Shown here piece by piece: positions 11,544-23,028 of a DNA stretch of 64,000 bases; the first letter of the stretch is position 1; each line of letters starts with the position of its first letter. The translations under genes were made by a program, and so were the position numbers. A model generated the notes under the pieces. That model searched no databases. It had not been told where the DNA came from and saw only the letters and a program-made list of their open reading frames with translations. The DNA comes from Proliferodiscus dingleyae. Taxonomy: Eukaryota > Ascomycota > Leotiomycetes > Helotiales > Lachnaceae. The stretch is taken from the NCBI GenBank assembly GCA_003988795.1, contig QYAK01000011.1, positions 248,001 to 312,000 of the forward strand, read 5' to 3'.

Positions 11544-12313
11544 TTATGACAGATGCGGCGCCTGAGTGGTGGTTGGTGATGTATCATTTGCAATGGACGC
11601 CTGGTAAGCAGATGGCTTATTCCCTGCGACCACCTCTTTCGCCTTCCGGAATCTGGCAAAACAATTCTCAACTACCTCGTCCCTTGTCATGCCCTTTCTG
11701 ACTAGCCCAGTCTCCATAACCTCCTTCAAGTATGATTCTACTTTATCAAATTCGTTGAGATCCTTCTGGAATCTGTCTGGCAGGCCTGAGTTGTGCATCA
11801 ATGCTAATAAACCCGCAATAACTGTATTTGCTGCTGCAAGTATTGTAATCGGAAGTTCCTCTCCCTTTGCCCGCGAACCTAGTGCCGTTAAAGCTGCACC
11901 TAGAAGAAGCTTCATGGAAATAGCGAATCAGCAATGCCTTGGGAACACACTTGCGAGAACAGGAAAAAGCAGAGCGCTACTGCTCATTGACCTACCTGAA
12001 GGACCATACACATGTTGACAAGTATTGACGACATATAGTATGAGTATTGGCATACAACACGTGTTCGTATCACATCTCTATAAAGCCCGTTTGGAATACC
12101 TTTTGGTGCATAGATAGTTGAAGTTGGATGAATTATCCTTTGATCTTCGATGCTAGCTGCTGCACCAATCGAGTGGCACACAAATGCCAAGTCAGAGTCA
12201 GATAGCCGTATGACTTTGTAATGACGATCTGGCAGGGGCGATGACTCCATTTGTGGATTTGTAGAAGCGGCCACAGACGTCGTGGTTGAAGGAGGTGGCT
12301 TAATGTCTGCCAT
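11544..12313 (-). CDS. Fungal SLATT-domain two-transmembrane protein
   Basis: Two exons, 12313-11996 and 11909-11544, join in phase 0 to 227 residues. The protein matches the fungal SLATT family (SMODS and SLOG-associating 2TM effector, fungal form) as I remember it. It has an N-terminal polar region, a conserved segment IYAPKGIPNGLYRDVIRTR, then two hydrophobic helices (about SILVNMCMVLQLLLGAALTALG and ITILAAANTVIAGLLALMHNSG) joined by a short loop. A charged amphipathic C-terminal helix follows (DRFQKDLNEFDKVESYLKEVM). In bacteria SLATT domains are membrane effectors of nucleotide-signalling conflict systems; the fungal role is not known to me. The start MADIKPPPSTTT is preferred over upstream in-frame codons. 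The acceptor (CATGAAG) is unusual but restores LQLLLGAALTALG. No NLR-like partner gene adjoins it. Confidence 0.75.
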
Positions 12314-13369
12314 TGTGATAGATTTAGAGTAGATGAAGTACGAAGCACCAACGATGATCTTAGTAGCAAGAAAGCTCAGGCATGCAGATTTCTTGAGACG
12401 GCAGAAGCAAATATAGAGTAGAATCCAACTTGTAATATAAATAGCAGTCCAACAGACCCAACAAAATGTCATAAGCACCAGAGACCGAAAAGGCCGTACG
12501 TAGCATCATTGGCCATGTCAGAGACCGATCGGTTCACAAAAAGACCACGAATTGGGGAAAGCATCTTACTAGAATACGTGATACCGTCGTACAAGCTTCA
12601 GTCACACGCAGGAGAGAAAGTACACATTGAACACCGAGTCCGCACGATAGCGACATGGTCACTTGACCAAACGACAGCTGATAGGAAGAAGTTACGAGTC
12701 CAAGGACTCTTAAAGACATAAAGAGAGCGGAAGGATCGATGCCCTTGCCGATACCCTTGTTTTAAACAAGCTGTGTCGTACCTGGCGGCCTATGAAAAAA
12801 TACAAGCCGAACGCCAGGATGTATTACTTATTTGAGGCTGATGTGCAGGCGACTCAAACTCCAGCCCTACAGAGCCCTACAGAGCCTTGCGGATGCCAGA
12901 ATTAAGTACAACGTTTCTCCACATATAGCACTTGAGGCTGATATTAGGGAACCGAAACCGAAACATGAAAATAAGCAGAGAAGAAAGTCGTACCCAGCTT
13001 ATACCACCTTGGGGAAACACCTCCTGACTCGGTTCGGGCGGGGCTCGTTCACTTGAAGCTTCACCAGCCACAGGTTAAGTCGTTAGTCTTGATGATCAAC
13101 TGTTCGCGACCATGATGAGGGTCAAAGTAAGAACCCCTCAAAGCGTCTGACTAGGTTATGTTGATGATCTGGAAGCACGTTGTCAGACGTAAGATTGGGG
13201 CCGGTGAGCTTACAGGTCGCCCAAATTTGGCTTCTGCACCTGCCCCACCTGCACCTGGTTCTACTTTTAGCGCAAGTGCCACCCGGCGCAGGCCAAGGCC
13301 AAGGTCAACTGCCTAGGCTTTGATGTAACCATGTTCATGTTCCAACGTCCCTCCGAACTTTGTCCAACC
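12314..13369. other. Divergent intergenic region, no gene supported
   Basis: This 1.06-kb spacer lies between the minus-strand SLATT gene and plus-strand APA2, so it holds both promoters. A direct duplication, ACAGAGCCCTACAGAGCC, lies near 12868-12890. No open frame with family character was found. Confidence 0.45.
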
Positions 13370-14484
13370 ATGCCAGTGCCACAATCTTTACCAGCTCTTG
13401 TGCGGGCCAGATTCAAGGAAGCCCAGAAGACTGGAGATCTGACCTTCTACTCGACGCAAGTCACGGTCCTGTCTTGCGCTGGCTTCCCTGTATGTATTCT
13501 GTCGTACCAGGCCGTTCTGCCAAAGTCTTGCTTAGAGCCTCCCTTTGCTGATTGAAGCAGTTCCAACTGCGCTTCTCTCCTGCTCTCGCAAACAAACCAA
13601 AGTCAGACAAGCCGAAGACCTCGAAATATGTGGATCCTTTTGAAAATCCTTCCCCAGGCTTATACGTAGCTGACGTGACACCTGCTCACTACCTGGTCCT
13701 CAATAAATTCCCGGTAATTCCAGATCATTTCATACTTGCCACGAAGAATTTCAAGGAGCAAACGGACCTTCTAGAGGAAGAAGATCTCGGTGCTGCTTAT
13801 GATTGTGTAAAAGCATATCAAGGTGAAGGTGAGGAATTGTTCGGGTTCTTCAATTCTGGAAAACATTCAGGGGCTTCACAACCTCACCGGCACATTCAAT
13901 TCTTACCTATCGAATCAATGCTCAGTGGTATTGAAAAGAAGTCAATATGGAATATTCTAGCCGATTCTCTCACAGAGAACAATGGCAGTAAGGACTTGCC
14001 ATTTCTGTACTTTGCCTCGAAGCTGCCACAAGGTGCAACCCCTAGCCAGCTTCATCGGGTGTATACATCATTGTATGAGAAAGCTCTTAAAGCAGCTCAT
14101 CGCTTTGCTCAAATTTCCGGCTGCTCGTTTTCGCTGCTCGAGGCAACAAGAGAGAATGAGGCCCAGATCAGCTACAATATGGGACTCACTGATCGAGTGA
14201 TGGTTTTATGTCCCCGAGTTTCCGAGGTGAGCTGTCAGCCTCACATAAGCATGCAATCAAAATTTGAGCTGACTGCCCCTTTCCCATAGGGTCTCGAGAT
14301 CATGAGTAACAATGGCGAATTGGTGGGTCCCATTGCATTAAATGGTACGATTCTTGGTGGGACACTTTTAGTGAAGAGCGAAGCAGAATGGCAGACCTTG
14401 CGAACTGATGAACCAAAACTTAACGACATACTTAGAGCTATCGGAGTTCCTCCTACGGTGGCCGATCATGATGAACAGCTATGA
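13370..14484 (+). CDS. APA2: Ap4A phosphorylase (diadenosine tetraphosphate phosphorylase / ATP adenylyltransferase)
   Basis: This enzyme phosphorolyses Ap4A to ATP and ADP and belongs to the HIT-like GalT branch. Exons 13370-13489, 13561-14226 and 14290-14484, all phase 0, give 326 residues, matching the yeast Apa1/Apa2 size. Visible motifs are an N-terminal LPALVRARFKEAQKTGDL, then FQLRFSPALANKP and the P/DPF...YLVLNKFPVIPDHFILATK strand set. The active-site HRHIQ follows (His149, His151, Gln153), preceded by NSGKHSGASQP. A C-terminal domain begins LEIMSNNGELVGP. The nucleophile is expected to be the second His of the HxHxQ motif by family knowledge. An upstream in-frame ATG at 13331 would add 13 residues but lacks family support. 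Introns are GTATGT and GTGAGC type. Confidence 0.92.
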
Positions 14485-14641
14485 AGACGGCATTATGTGA
14501 TAGCAGTAGCTCGAAGTAGTACACCACACCACATCCGAAATAGCAAGATTTACGAATGTGAAACTCCTTTAGAAGCGGACAAGGCTTTTACACCTTCCTA
14601 ATGCCACTGTCCATCGGTGCATTTGACAATACAGCTCTTGG

Positions 14642-16342
14642 TCAAGCCTTCTTTGGAAGCTCATCCCAACGCTTTCGGCACGTGGCATTGCCAAAATGGT
14701 AAGAACCACCATTGTCAGCTATGTATTGGGCAACATGTTTCCATGGAATTTTGTCCTTCGCTTTGAGTCTGCGGACAGCCTTCTTCAGGAGTCGGATCTT
14801 TCGCAAGAATCAGTAACACCCAACTATCCACGAAAAAGAGCTTACGTCGTTGTCTGTCCACTCCGGCTTCCTGATTCTAGCGCTCTTGTGTTTTGTCAAG
14901 GTGCGGAAACGTCCTCTCAACGTCGACTCTGCTTCATTAAAGTCTCCCTTCTGGCGAATCTCTCTGTAGGACATACCAGCCAGCTTAGACTTGACGAGGA
15001 AGTCATCTTTAGCAGTCCTATGGTGCACTGCTTGTGCGCTTGCTATTGATCTGGCAGACCCATTCAGATCCAACTCTTCAGCAAGATTGCCTTTTGGCTC
15101 AATTTGCTTGAGCAAGCTACAGTCATTTGGTTCTGGACTTGACCCTTCGGGTCGGCTCCGTCTCGTGGCCAGTGGGATGCTCTTCGATATACTGTTTCGT
15201 GCCCGAGGGAGAACAGCTTGTCCACCCTTTACCGAACGCTTCTCTCTGAATTCGGCTGGAGTGGAGTTGCTCTTGAGTAACACAGGTCCGATTGTATTGG
15301 GATTTCGCTGTTGTTCACGAAGTAGCCGAGTCAGTGGATGCGTAGGCAGTTCCTTATTAATGGCCGAAAGCTGCTCGGATCCTAAGCAGTTCGGTGTCTC
15401 TTTTGTGTTTTGTATAGTACTAGAGCCTGGATTCACGTTGACGGCGCCTTGGGCTGGTTCTGATGACGACAGCCAGGTATGGATGGTGTCCGAAGTCAGC
15501 ATTTGGGGTGAGATGGTATTCTGGGCAGCGGCTTGCGATAGTAGATCATGTTCTAAGCTCGACTGAGTGCTCCAGATGGTTACATTTTGTTGTTGCTCTC
15601 CTTCATGGCGTCTCGGAAGTCGATCAATCGCTGACAAGAGGCCACATGTGGTCTCGTCGTTGGGATCGCGAGAGTTCCCTGGCCACTGTGTAGCCCTTTT
15701 GTTTTTATTGACGCGAATCGACTCCTGTGCACGTGTGGTTCGTTGATTATCTTTCAAGTTCTGAGCCTGGAACTTGCTGTGAGTATTCCTGACACAAAAG
15801 TCTGTGTCCATTAACTCGATCTCCGCCGGGTTGGTTTCTACACATGACGAATGCTTCTGTGCCGATGCGACAGGTTCGTCTTCGCTCGAAATATCGCGTG
15901 AATTGTCGTTCAGGCCGAGCCGTGCTCTCTTGAATTCGGCAAAGCTTCCTCGACTCTCTCGTGCGTCCCATTGAAAGTAAGGTTCTTCGAGTTTTGGGCT
16001 TGGTCTCTGCACAACTTTCATGTCTAGGACTGGCTCGTGGTATACTTGATACGACACCGAAGATCTGATTTGCTCAAACTGAAGTGGGTGTGAAGCTATG
16101 TGCGAATGATTATCTAGTGGAAGCTGCGTTATACGATTTTTGGCCCAAGATGTGCCCTGAAAAAGCTCGTCATTCAAACCCTGAAAAGTTGGCTTTAGCT
16201 CTCTTCATTCTGTTCTAAAGTAGTGTTAGCCTACTAGGAAGTATCCATTGCCGCTATCATCATCGATGTATCGCTCCCAGTCCAAACTTGGTGAACGGGC
16301 CGCCGACTGGAAGACGCTCCAGTCATCCGTATCGTTGTTCAT
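14642..16342 (-). CDS. Myb/SANT-like domain protein with long disordered N-terminus
   Basis: Exons 16342-16235, 16180-14846 and 14797-14642, all joined in phase 0, give 532 residues. Residues about 1-420 are polar, Ser/Gln/Asn-rich and presumably disordered. The C-terminal ~110 residues are basic and helical (LAGMSYREIRQKGDFNEAE, LRGRFRTLTKHKSAR, then PEWTDND and RLLKKAVRRLKAKDKIPWKHV, ending with ATCRKRWDELPKKA). The tryptophan spacing and the WKHVAQYI...CRKRWDEL pattern fit a Myb/SANT DNA-binding helix set, so a chromatin or transcription role is likely. The exact subfamily is not recognised. The start at 16342 (MNNDTDDWSVF) is chosen because upstream sequence becomes hydrophobic and unlike the rest; an alternative ATG at 16438 stays in frame. 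Confidence 0.72.
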
Positions 16343-19167
16343 TATCTCCACAAGCCTTGAACACAGCGAAGCGGCTAGCTGAACGGGTACAATGGCTTTA
16401 AAACCGTTTAATTTAAGCTGGGGATACGCTTGTTTAAACATATTGCTGACTCTCACCGATTCTTAACTCAGTTATATGTAGCTTTGCGACAAGTATGCTT
16501 CTATCGTAGGCTGCATGTACTGTACTTCAGAAGCACGGTGCCTATGAGCTCCGTAAGCAGACGCAATGCAGTCTTGACTTCAGATTCACAAAGTAAGTTG
16601 GCGGTCAGCACCGGAGCGTTCGCTTCGGATAGAAGTTGTGCTGTGCAATTAGTTGAATTGCTGAGTACTGATTAAGTCCTTAGTCTCGGCCTATTTCATT
16701 GTCTGTAAGGCGACGTAAATACCACTTCCTTGCTCAAATGACTTTGGGACTTTCTCATGGGTCGTTTACGCCCTCCTATCATTTTATGTATTTGCTACAC
16801 CGCCAGCAGAAGATCGCTAGAGACGCTTGCCACTCTTCAAACCCTGTCTCACTTCCCGTTACCAAGTCCTTTGAGAATTTCAGTCACAAAATAGACTTAT
16901 CCACTTCTCTGCAAACGCGCAGTTCTACAGAGGATCAACACCACAATTTGAAAATACAAGGGGCAAAAGAAGAGGCAACGGAGAATGTTCATCGTAGAGA
17001 GACACGGATCAGTCATCATCCTATGGTTGTGTATTGGGAGGCTCCAATCCACACTTACTTGTTGTCGTACTCCCCTGCAGACTTGAGATCTTGTCCGTCC
17101 GAAGTACTGAAAAAGGAATCGCTGCCGATAGAGTCCATGTCTTCTCCGTATTTGCTATTAGATGCTTCAATTTGCTTGCCATCACGCTGGCTTGCCAGTC
17201 GAATAAGCATATGTAGGGTCACCAATCATCCCGACAGATGCCGTCAAGGTTAGCGCCATACTTCTATAAACGCGGGCCGCCTGTCACCTTGTGAGACACT
17301 TGATACCCTTCAACAGCTTTTCATTGGCGTCTGAACTTGCTCTCAACGGCTAATGTAATAGAGCATGGATCCAGCGCCTAGATGAGGTGACGGCCGCAGC
17401 TATACTGCTGCCCAGCTTCTCCTGCATGTGCCCGAGGCTAGAGCCACGAATTAAGTATGCGAATGAACCCGTTCGGTTGGCTCAAGGTATGGTGGTTGTT
17501 CATCAGGCACAAGGTGCTGGGCACGAACCGGAGAGATCTGAATGAGCAAACTTAAGGCTACCTGCATAGATGAGCCGTGCTAAACGTGGATGACATCTGT
17601 CTCACAAACAATAATTGGATCATTCGGCAACATTACTGCAGTTTTGACCGCTTTAATGGCTGCGTGGATATGCTTCCTTTTGAAATACGAACGGAGAATA
17701 GTAGTTCGTGAGAAATGACCTTCATTCGCCATGCATTGCTCGACACGGGTCTATATTCAATCTACAATGTGTTGTAGAGATTCGTCTGGCCTTATATCAG
17801 CCACCTTGAAGATTTCATCACACCCGTCTCGTTCGCCGGCGTTGTTTTTGAACATATTGTTCGGCAAAGAGTCCACTGTTCTTTCCCTGCAGGCCGATTC
17901 GGGAAGCCGCACAAGCACAAACGGTGGAACAACAGAAAATGCTAAAGATCGATCAGATCTTTAGGTACCCCAGCTCAGTGATTCACGTGAAGATCCTTGA
18001 CAAAGTATCACACTTTGCTTACATAAATGTCGCTTGCCCCACGCGGCAGACGGAGGATATCGCAAGTTCTATCGTGGCTGGCATGCTTATAGACTTCTAT
18101 TGCTGGTTAGACTGTAGACAGCCTCTCACTTAGCGGAGTATGCACTTGGCAATATTGCAGACTCGAGACATAAGAGCATGCGGCGGGTAGCAACCAGGTT
18201 ATTTCGGCGCTGATATAAAAGCTGTAATCTGCGGCCCGTCAGCTGCGGGAAGGAGGGCCCCTTTACTTTGATATCCGATTTGAAAAACGAGAGGCGTAGA
18301 TCGGTTAGGTTGCATGTGGAATGTAACTAGCTGCAATTGGAAAGGAAGTCTTGCTGTCTAGGTCTAGTTGCAGGCGAGCCTCACTTGTGGATTTGGCCCT
18401 CACCCACGATTCGAAGATCATACAGGACATGTAGGATCTGCTATGCTGCGCTTCTGCGATTAGTTATGTGACTTGTGGATGTGAAAAGGACAAGCGCTTC
18501 TCTAGTCCTGAAGGAGCCCCCGGTAAAGCTACACAGATCTTGTGCTTTGCTGAGGTGAGCTACAAGCTTCCCATGGGTCTAGCGCTCATCGAAACGGGAT
18601 GAAGCAACCTCAGGCGATTTAAAATAAGACTACAAGGTTATGTAGGATCGGAAAGGACCCTTAGCAATCATTTGCACTATCATTCGCATTGTGGTTGACT
18701 TCAAACTTCTGACTGATAGTACTGATCAGCCCGGCTGCATGGTGGGCTTCACCACCAACCTGGAAACCACATACTAAAATCATTGCGTGTCCTTGTGAGC
18801 CGCTGATGCCCTAACGAGAAGTGCTCTGCGTCATTAAGTCCAGACTGGCCAGTGACCGAGACGGTGGCAGATTTTCTTCGAAGCTACGCCTAGTATATTG
18901 AAGATCAGAATAAACGAGGCGCAGCATATTGAGGAGACATGTTGACAGTAAATGCTTCTTAAGAGCCCTGAGCAACTTGCTCATACAAGACATTGAAAAC
19001 AGAACACAATCACTGCATGACTGACGATAATTGGAAAAGCTCATACCCAATACTGAAGATAGCAGCCGCAAGTTTACCCCGCATGGACTAATCTGCAAAC
19101 CGATCGGATTGGTATCGTGCTTCATAGACGCCTGGGACGCCTCGCTAGTACCGAAATGTCTATAGCT
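16343..19167. other. Gene-poor stretch with a possible decayed reading frame
   Basis: These 2.8 kb have no intact gene that I can support. Short frames occur on both strands (for example 16701-17253 plus, which lacks an ATG at its first codon). A stop-poor minus-strand frame at 17451-17960 is described separately. The stretch precedes the 3' end of the patatin gene and the 5' end of the Myb-like gene. Confidence 0.4.
17451..17960 (-). pseudogene. Possible decayed protein-coding fragment, family unknown
   Basis: On the minus strand one frame runs from 17960 down to 17454 (terminator 17451-17453), with internal stops only at 17757 (TGA), 17751 (TAG) and 17580 (TAG). Each internal stop is one C-to-T change from CGA or CAG, the kind of change repeat-induced point mutation makes. 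The text between them looks protein-like (EIFKVADIRPDESLQHIVD, then RTTILRSYFKRKHIHAAIK and LPNDPIIVCETDVIHV). I cannot assign a family, and chance remains possible because only about eight stops would be expected in this length. Confidence 0.25.
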
Positions 19168-21436
19168 CTACTCTTCCTTATTGTCCACCAAGTCTAACAC
19201 CTCCTCTTTATCCGTCACCGCATCTTGAAATTCGTCTTCTGAAGTCATGGTATCTGTATCATCCTCGGTGGCAGTAGCACTCTGCGCATCGCCTCCCTTC
19301 AACAAGCTTCTGATATCATCTTCACTCAAGATGCTTTCAATAGATCCCCTTCTCACACTCGGTCTAGTTTCCCTTCTACCTCTTTCTATCATTCTCTCGA
19401 CTTTCATTCTGTTGCCCAAGAACTGTATTTTAGGGAAAGCGCTCTGTTGACCCACATGTAACATCCGTGCAAGACGGTTCGGGTCAGGATCACCCAAGAT
19501 CCTCCAGAAATCTGAGATGATGGACCGCGGCCAGATGGTTATAGTGCCTGAAAATTGCTGTAGCCAGATCTCGCTCCAATCTTGACCTAGAGGACGAGGA
19601 AGGAGTTCTAGGTGGCGGAGTACTTTGAGCCACTTATTCAAGTCGAGCTTTAGATATTGCTCAGTGGCACTTCCGAGGAACCCACCTCGCCAACCTCGTC
19701 CCTTTCGGTGGGTCACAGGCTGGCCAACCGAACCCCGCGAAGAGAAGAAGAACAAATTAATATGCGGATTGACTTGGCTTACTATGCTAAAGTTGACGTT
19801 AAAGTGAAGATTCAGTGCCCTTAAGGGAATGTCGGTTCGTAGACTGCCATCTTTCCATTTATGGCCGAAGGAGTAGGGTACGAGCTTGCCATCGCCAGCT
19901 TTCATCATCAGGACCACAGGATTAAGAATCCCAGGGACAGCGGCAGAGGCCAAGACTGCTGACCATATAACACAGTCTGGACTGGTGAGATAATTTGCAA
20001 GAATCCTGGTTCCGATTAGTCATGAGCGTATAGAACCGGTATTGAGTACTTGCGTAGGAGAATGTGGATCAGCAGGTACACACGAAACGTTGAGAATTCT
20101 CCCTGTCCTCTCATACGCCTCTCTAAAAGTCATGCTTCCTCTTGTGAACCAACTGCATTTCTTGGCCCATTCTAATGAATCGAACCGAGCTCCAGTCTTC
20201 CACCATCGTGGTCCCCATGCACTGATTCCTTCCGAACACGCGTTGATCCGACCTGCTAGTGCTGGAACAAGTAACTTCTTGAGCTCCTCGTTAGTCCGAG
20301 TGGCTACTAATGCAGCAACCAACGCTCCTCCTGAGGTGCCCGTTATTACTTCTGGTAGTAAGTCTGCATCTAGCAAGGCTTTGATGACCCCGAAATGATA
20401 ATATGCAAATGAAGCTCCTCCGGATAAACATAATGCTGTTCGTCCGTAGTTGGTATGCATTCTTTTGAAGAGGGTCCGTTTCTCTTCTGCATCTAGTCGG
20501 TCCGTGTCCACGAGTACTGTGACGCTTTTCTCAACTTCGAATCGTTAGTGTGTAGTCTTCAGAAAAAGTTGTGTGCTCACCTTCGTCAATAAAGTCTTGC
20601 ACGAGATTCTTCGTCCCATAATAAGTCTGGGAATATAGCCTCGAGTTTTCCACGCCTACAAAATTATTCTTCACGCATGCTTCCACAAGAGCCTTCAGGT
20701 CCTCAATCGCATTTTCTCTCCTGAGACCTTGATCCCTATCCTCATCCCCGCTCCAACCCGACGCCTCACGCTGCTCGACCCTCCTCCGATATCTCCTCAT
20801 CTGCTCCAATACGCGCCTCACAGTCTTACTGTCATAATATGCGAATGCATCGTCTTCCTTCCATCCATCATTTCCCAGGAAAGCATCCATCTCCCTCGCC
20901 ACCTCGACCCAATCCCTATAGTTCTCCGCAGCCTGCAGCTTCCTTCGCAATGTCTCCCTCTTCCCTCTCCAAGCCACCAAGTTCTCATATAGCCATATAT
21001 ATAGCCTCGTAATTAGATAGCTGATGCCCAGACCTGTGACCCATGCCCCGACGACGCCAAGAAATGGCCATTTCAATATGGTGTATAGGTATCCCTCGCG
21101 AGTCTCGTCCTTACTACGCCTCTGCTTCTTCGAGCGCCCTTTCACTTTCTCGCCTCCGGCTCTGCGCTTCTTCTTACCTGGCGGGTTCACGGGCGCCCAG
21201 TCATTCTGTGCGGTGATGAAGAGGCTTTCTCTACTCTTTGCGCCGTCGCCTAATGGGACGGGAGAAAGGAGATCGTCGGTACTCGGAGATGGATCGGGGG
21301 CAGAGAGGGCGCTCGCGAAGGCTTGTAGGTCTTCCTCGGAGAGAAACTCATGATCGAAGTCTGGCAGGAGTGTTGGGTCGTAGCCTTCTCGACTGTGTGG
21401 AGCGGGACCATTGGTGGCTTTCGAAAGGTCCGCCAT
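19168..21436 (-). CDS. Patatin-like triacylglycerol lipase/phospholipase (TGL3/4/5-SDP1 group)
   Basis: This is a serine lipase of the fungal lipid-droplet TAG lipase group, with a DUF3336-type region before the patatin domain. Exons 21436-20581, 20534-20054 and 20005-19168 give 724 residues. A basic linker (KKKRRAGGEKVKGRSKKQRR) precedes a hydrophobic hairpin (about FLGVVGAWVTGLGISYLI) near residues 125-150. Then come a charged helical region and the patatin core: oxyanion loop SGGASF (323-328), nucleophile elbow GTSGG with Ser353, and the DGS motif with Asp498 (DGG/DGA in many relatives). A Ser/Glu/Asp-rich tail (about 660-724) is probably disordered. The second intron (20053-20006) uses a GC donor; only that choice keeps the frame and gives SPTILANYLTSPDC. 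The gene likely acts at the ER or lipid droplet. Confidence 0.9.
20006..20053 (-). other. GC-AG intron within the patatin lipase gene
   Basis: The donor on the minus strand is GCAAGT and the acceptor is ACCAG, intron length 48 nt, with a CTAATC-like branch site 14-19 nt before the acceptor. A GT donor three bases away (GTACTC) would shift the frame. The GC donor makes exons sum to 2175 nt and restores a conserved segment. Confidence 0.8.
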
Positions 21437-22096
21437 GTTCTTGTTCACACTCGACTCTGGGAATTGTGTATACTTCTCAAGGTATTTTGTAAAGCTGAGA
21501 CATCTTATAGTTTGGAACCAGAATTCTCTGAGGGGGAATGTAGAGCAAATATAAAGAATGCGCGCTTTCAGGGAAGTCATTTGTTGGGAAGTCTAGATGT
21601 ACCGAGGGCGATCAGATCAGATGACGTCGATATAAGAGTTGCATGGACTTTTTTCGAACAGCCACCAGAGCAGGATGAAGGTTTCATAGTAAAGTGATGT
21701 CTTAGACACTCAGCAGCCTTTAAAAGCATTCATTATCAATAACGTCACTACTTAACTTCTGCTGTGTTCAGAACTTATGATAGTCGACTAAATCAAGTGG
21801 GTCAGGCCTGCCCACTGTGGGATAAACAGGCTGAAGAGTGTCTTCAAATTGATATTTGTTACAAAAAGTTCTTGTTGAGAATATAGGAAAGCATGTTCGC
21901 CAAATTATGCTGGGTAAAATGATTTTGGCTGTGTCATTCGGATGGGCATGAACTTCCTCTATGAGACCTCAGAACTGTCGCCAAAGCACGGGAAACCGTT
22001 TGTAAACTCCGCATATCATAGTATCCTCCATAAAGAGTTTCGCACCTCGCACCTCGCGCCATCTCGTCATCCACCCATCAACTTTCTCCTCAGTCT
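21437..22096. other. Intergenic between patatin lipase and SAR1
   Basis: This 660-nt spacer is the upstream region of the patatin lipase gene and the 3' flank of SAR1, both minus strand. CACCTCGCACCTCGCGCC near 22045 is a small repeat. Nothing else was recognised. Confidence 0.45.
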
Positions 22097-23028
22097 CTAA
22101 ACATATTGTGACAACCATCTGATCCCATCACCATAACCTTCACACAGTTAGCAATCTGTTGCTGGATCTGCTCTTATAACACTCACCCTGTCTCATCACA
22201 ACGGAGCACATAAAGACCTCGATAGGCCTGATACCCTCAAGAGGAACCTTGCCCTTGCCAGTTGTCTGGTACAAGCCCAACTGATGCCTTAACTCGTCCT
22301 CGCTGACCGCATCCGGGTGATCAATCTTGTTACCCAAAACCACAAATGGAACCTTTGAGAGTTCCTCCATGCTCAAAAGAGCATCGAGCTCAGCTTTCGA
22401 TTCAGTCAGACGTTCATGATCTTTGGCGTCGACTAGGAAAACAATGCCGGAGACTTCGGGGAAGTAGTCTTTCCAGAGACGTCGGGCTAGTCCAGACTCA
22501 GTTCCTGCCATGTAAAACTATCCCAGCTTTGATCGTAGTCTCGTACCTTGCTGATGTCCACCCAAATCGAAAGTAGTGAACTTTACATTGCCAATGGCGA
22601 GTTCCTCCGACGCTGTCCAGCAATCAGTATATGCGCACGTGCGTGGTATAGAACGGTCGGTGTCATCGGCGTTGCTTACTAGGATGTAGAGTAGGCTGAA
22701 GGATGGCGACTCGATCATTCTGTGCGGCAAAACATGTTAGCAGCTGTTGATCTTCTCAAGTCATGCATTCGTGGCCCATCAATCTTTTGAGGATTTCGTT
22801 TCGACGGGCTGAGGCTTCGGCGGCTTACCTTCAGCATATGTAAGAGTGTTGTCTTTCCAGCATTATCAAGGCCTAGGAATAGGAGCTTCGCATGCTTGTT
22901 CAAGAGTCCGAGGGACGCAAGAGTTTCCCAGACTGTGGCAGACGAATGTCAGCTTGATCTCCCTACGGCGCACCTTTCGCCTTCAAAAGATCTCCAACGA
23001 GCTACTTACACCAGTTGACAATCCACAT
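22097..23028 (-). CDS. SAR1: SAR1 small GTPase (COPII coat)
   Basis: Sar1 GTPase starts COPII vesicle budding at ER exit sites by recruiting Sec23/24. Six exons are 23028-23010, 22932-22829, 22719-22680, 22612-22547, 22486-22187 and 22137-22097. They join to 189 residues, exactly the fungal Sar1 length. The N-terminal amphipathic helix MWIVNWFWETLASLGLL is followed by P-loop GLDNAGKT (27-34). The switch II DLGGHQQARRLWKDYF follows, then NKID and the C-terminal IRWLSQYV. The first exon is only 19 nt and the last 41 nt. All introns have GT-AG borders. The many small 5' exons are a normal feature of ascomycete Sar1 genes. Identity is certain from near-invariant motifs. Confidence 0.97.

Noticed and set aside
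16701..17253. Plus-strand frame of about 184 codons
   Set aside because: It starts at TTG rather than ATG, shows no motif or codon pattern of a gene, and overlaps sequence with protein-like text on the other strand.
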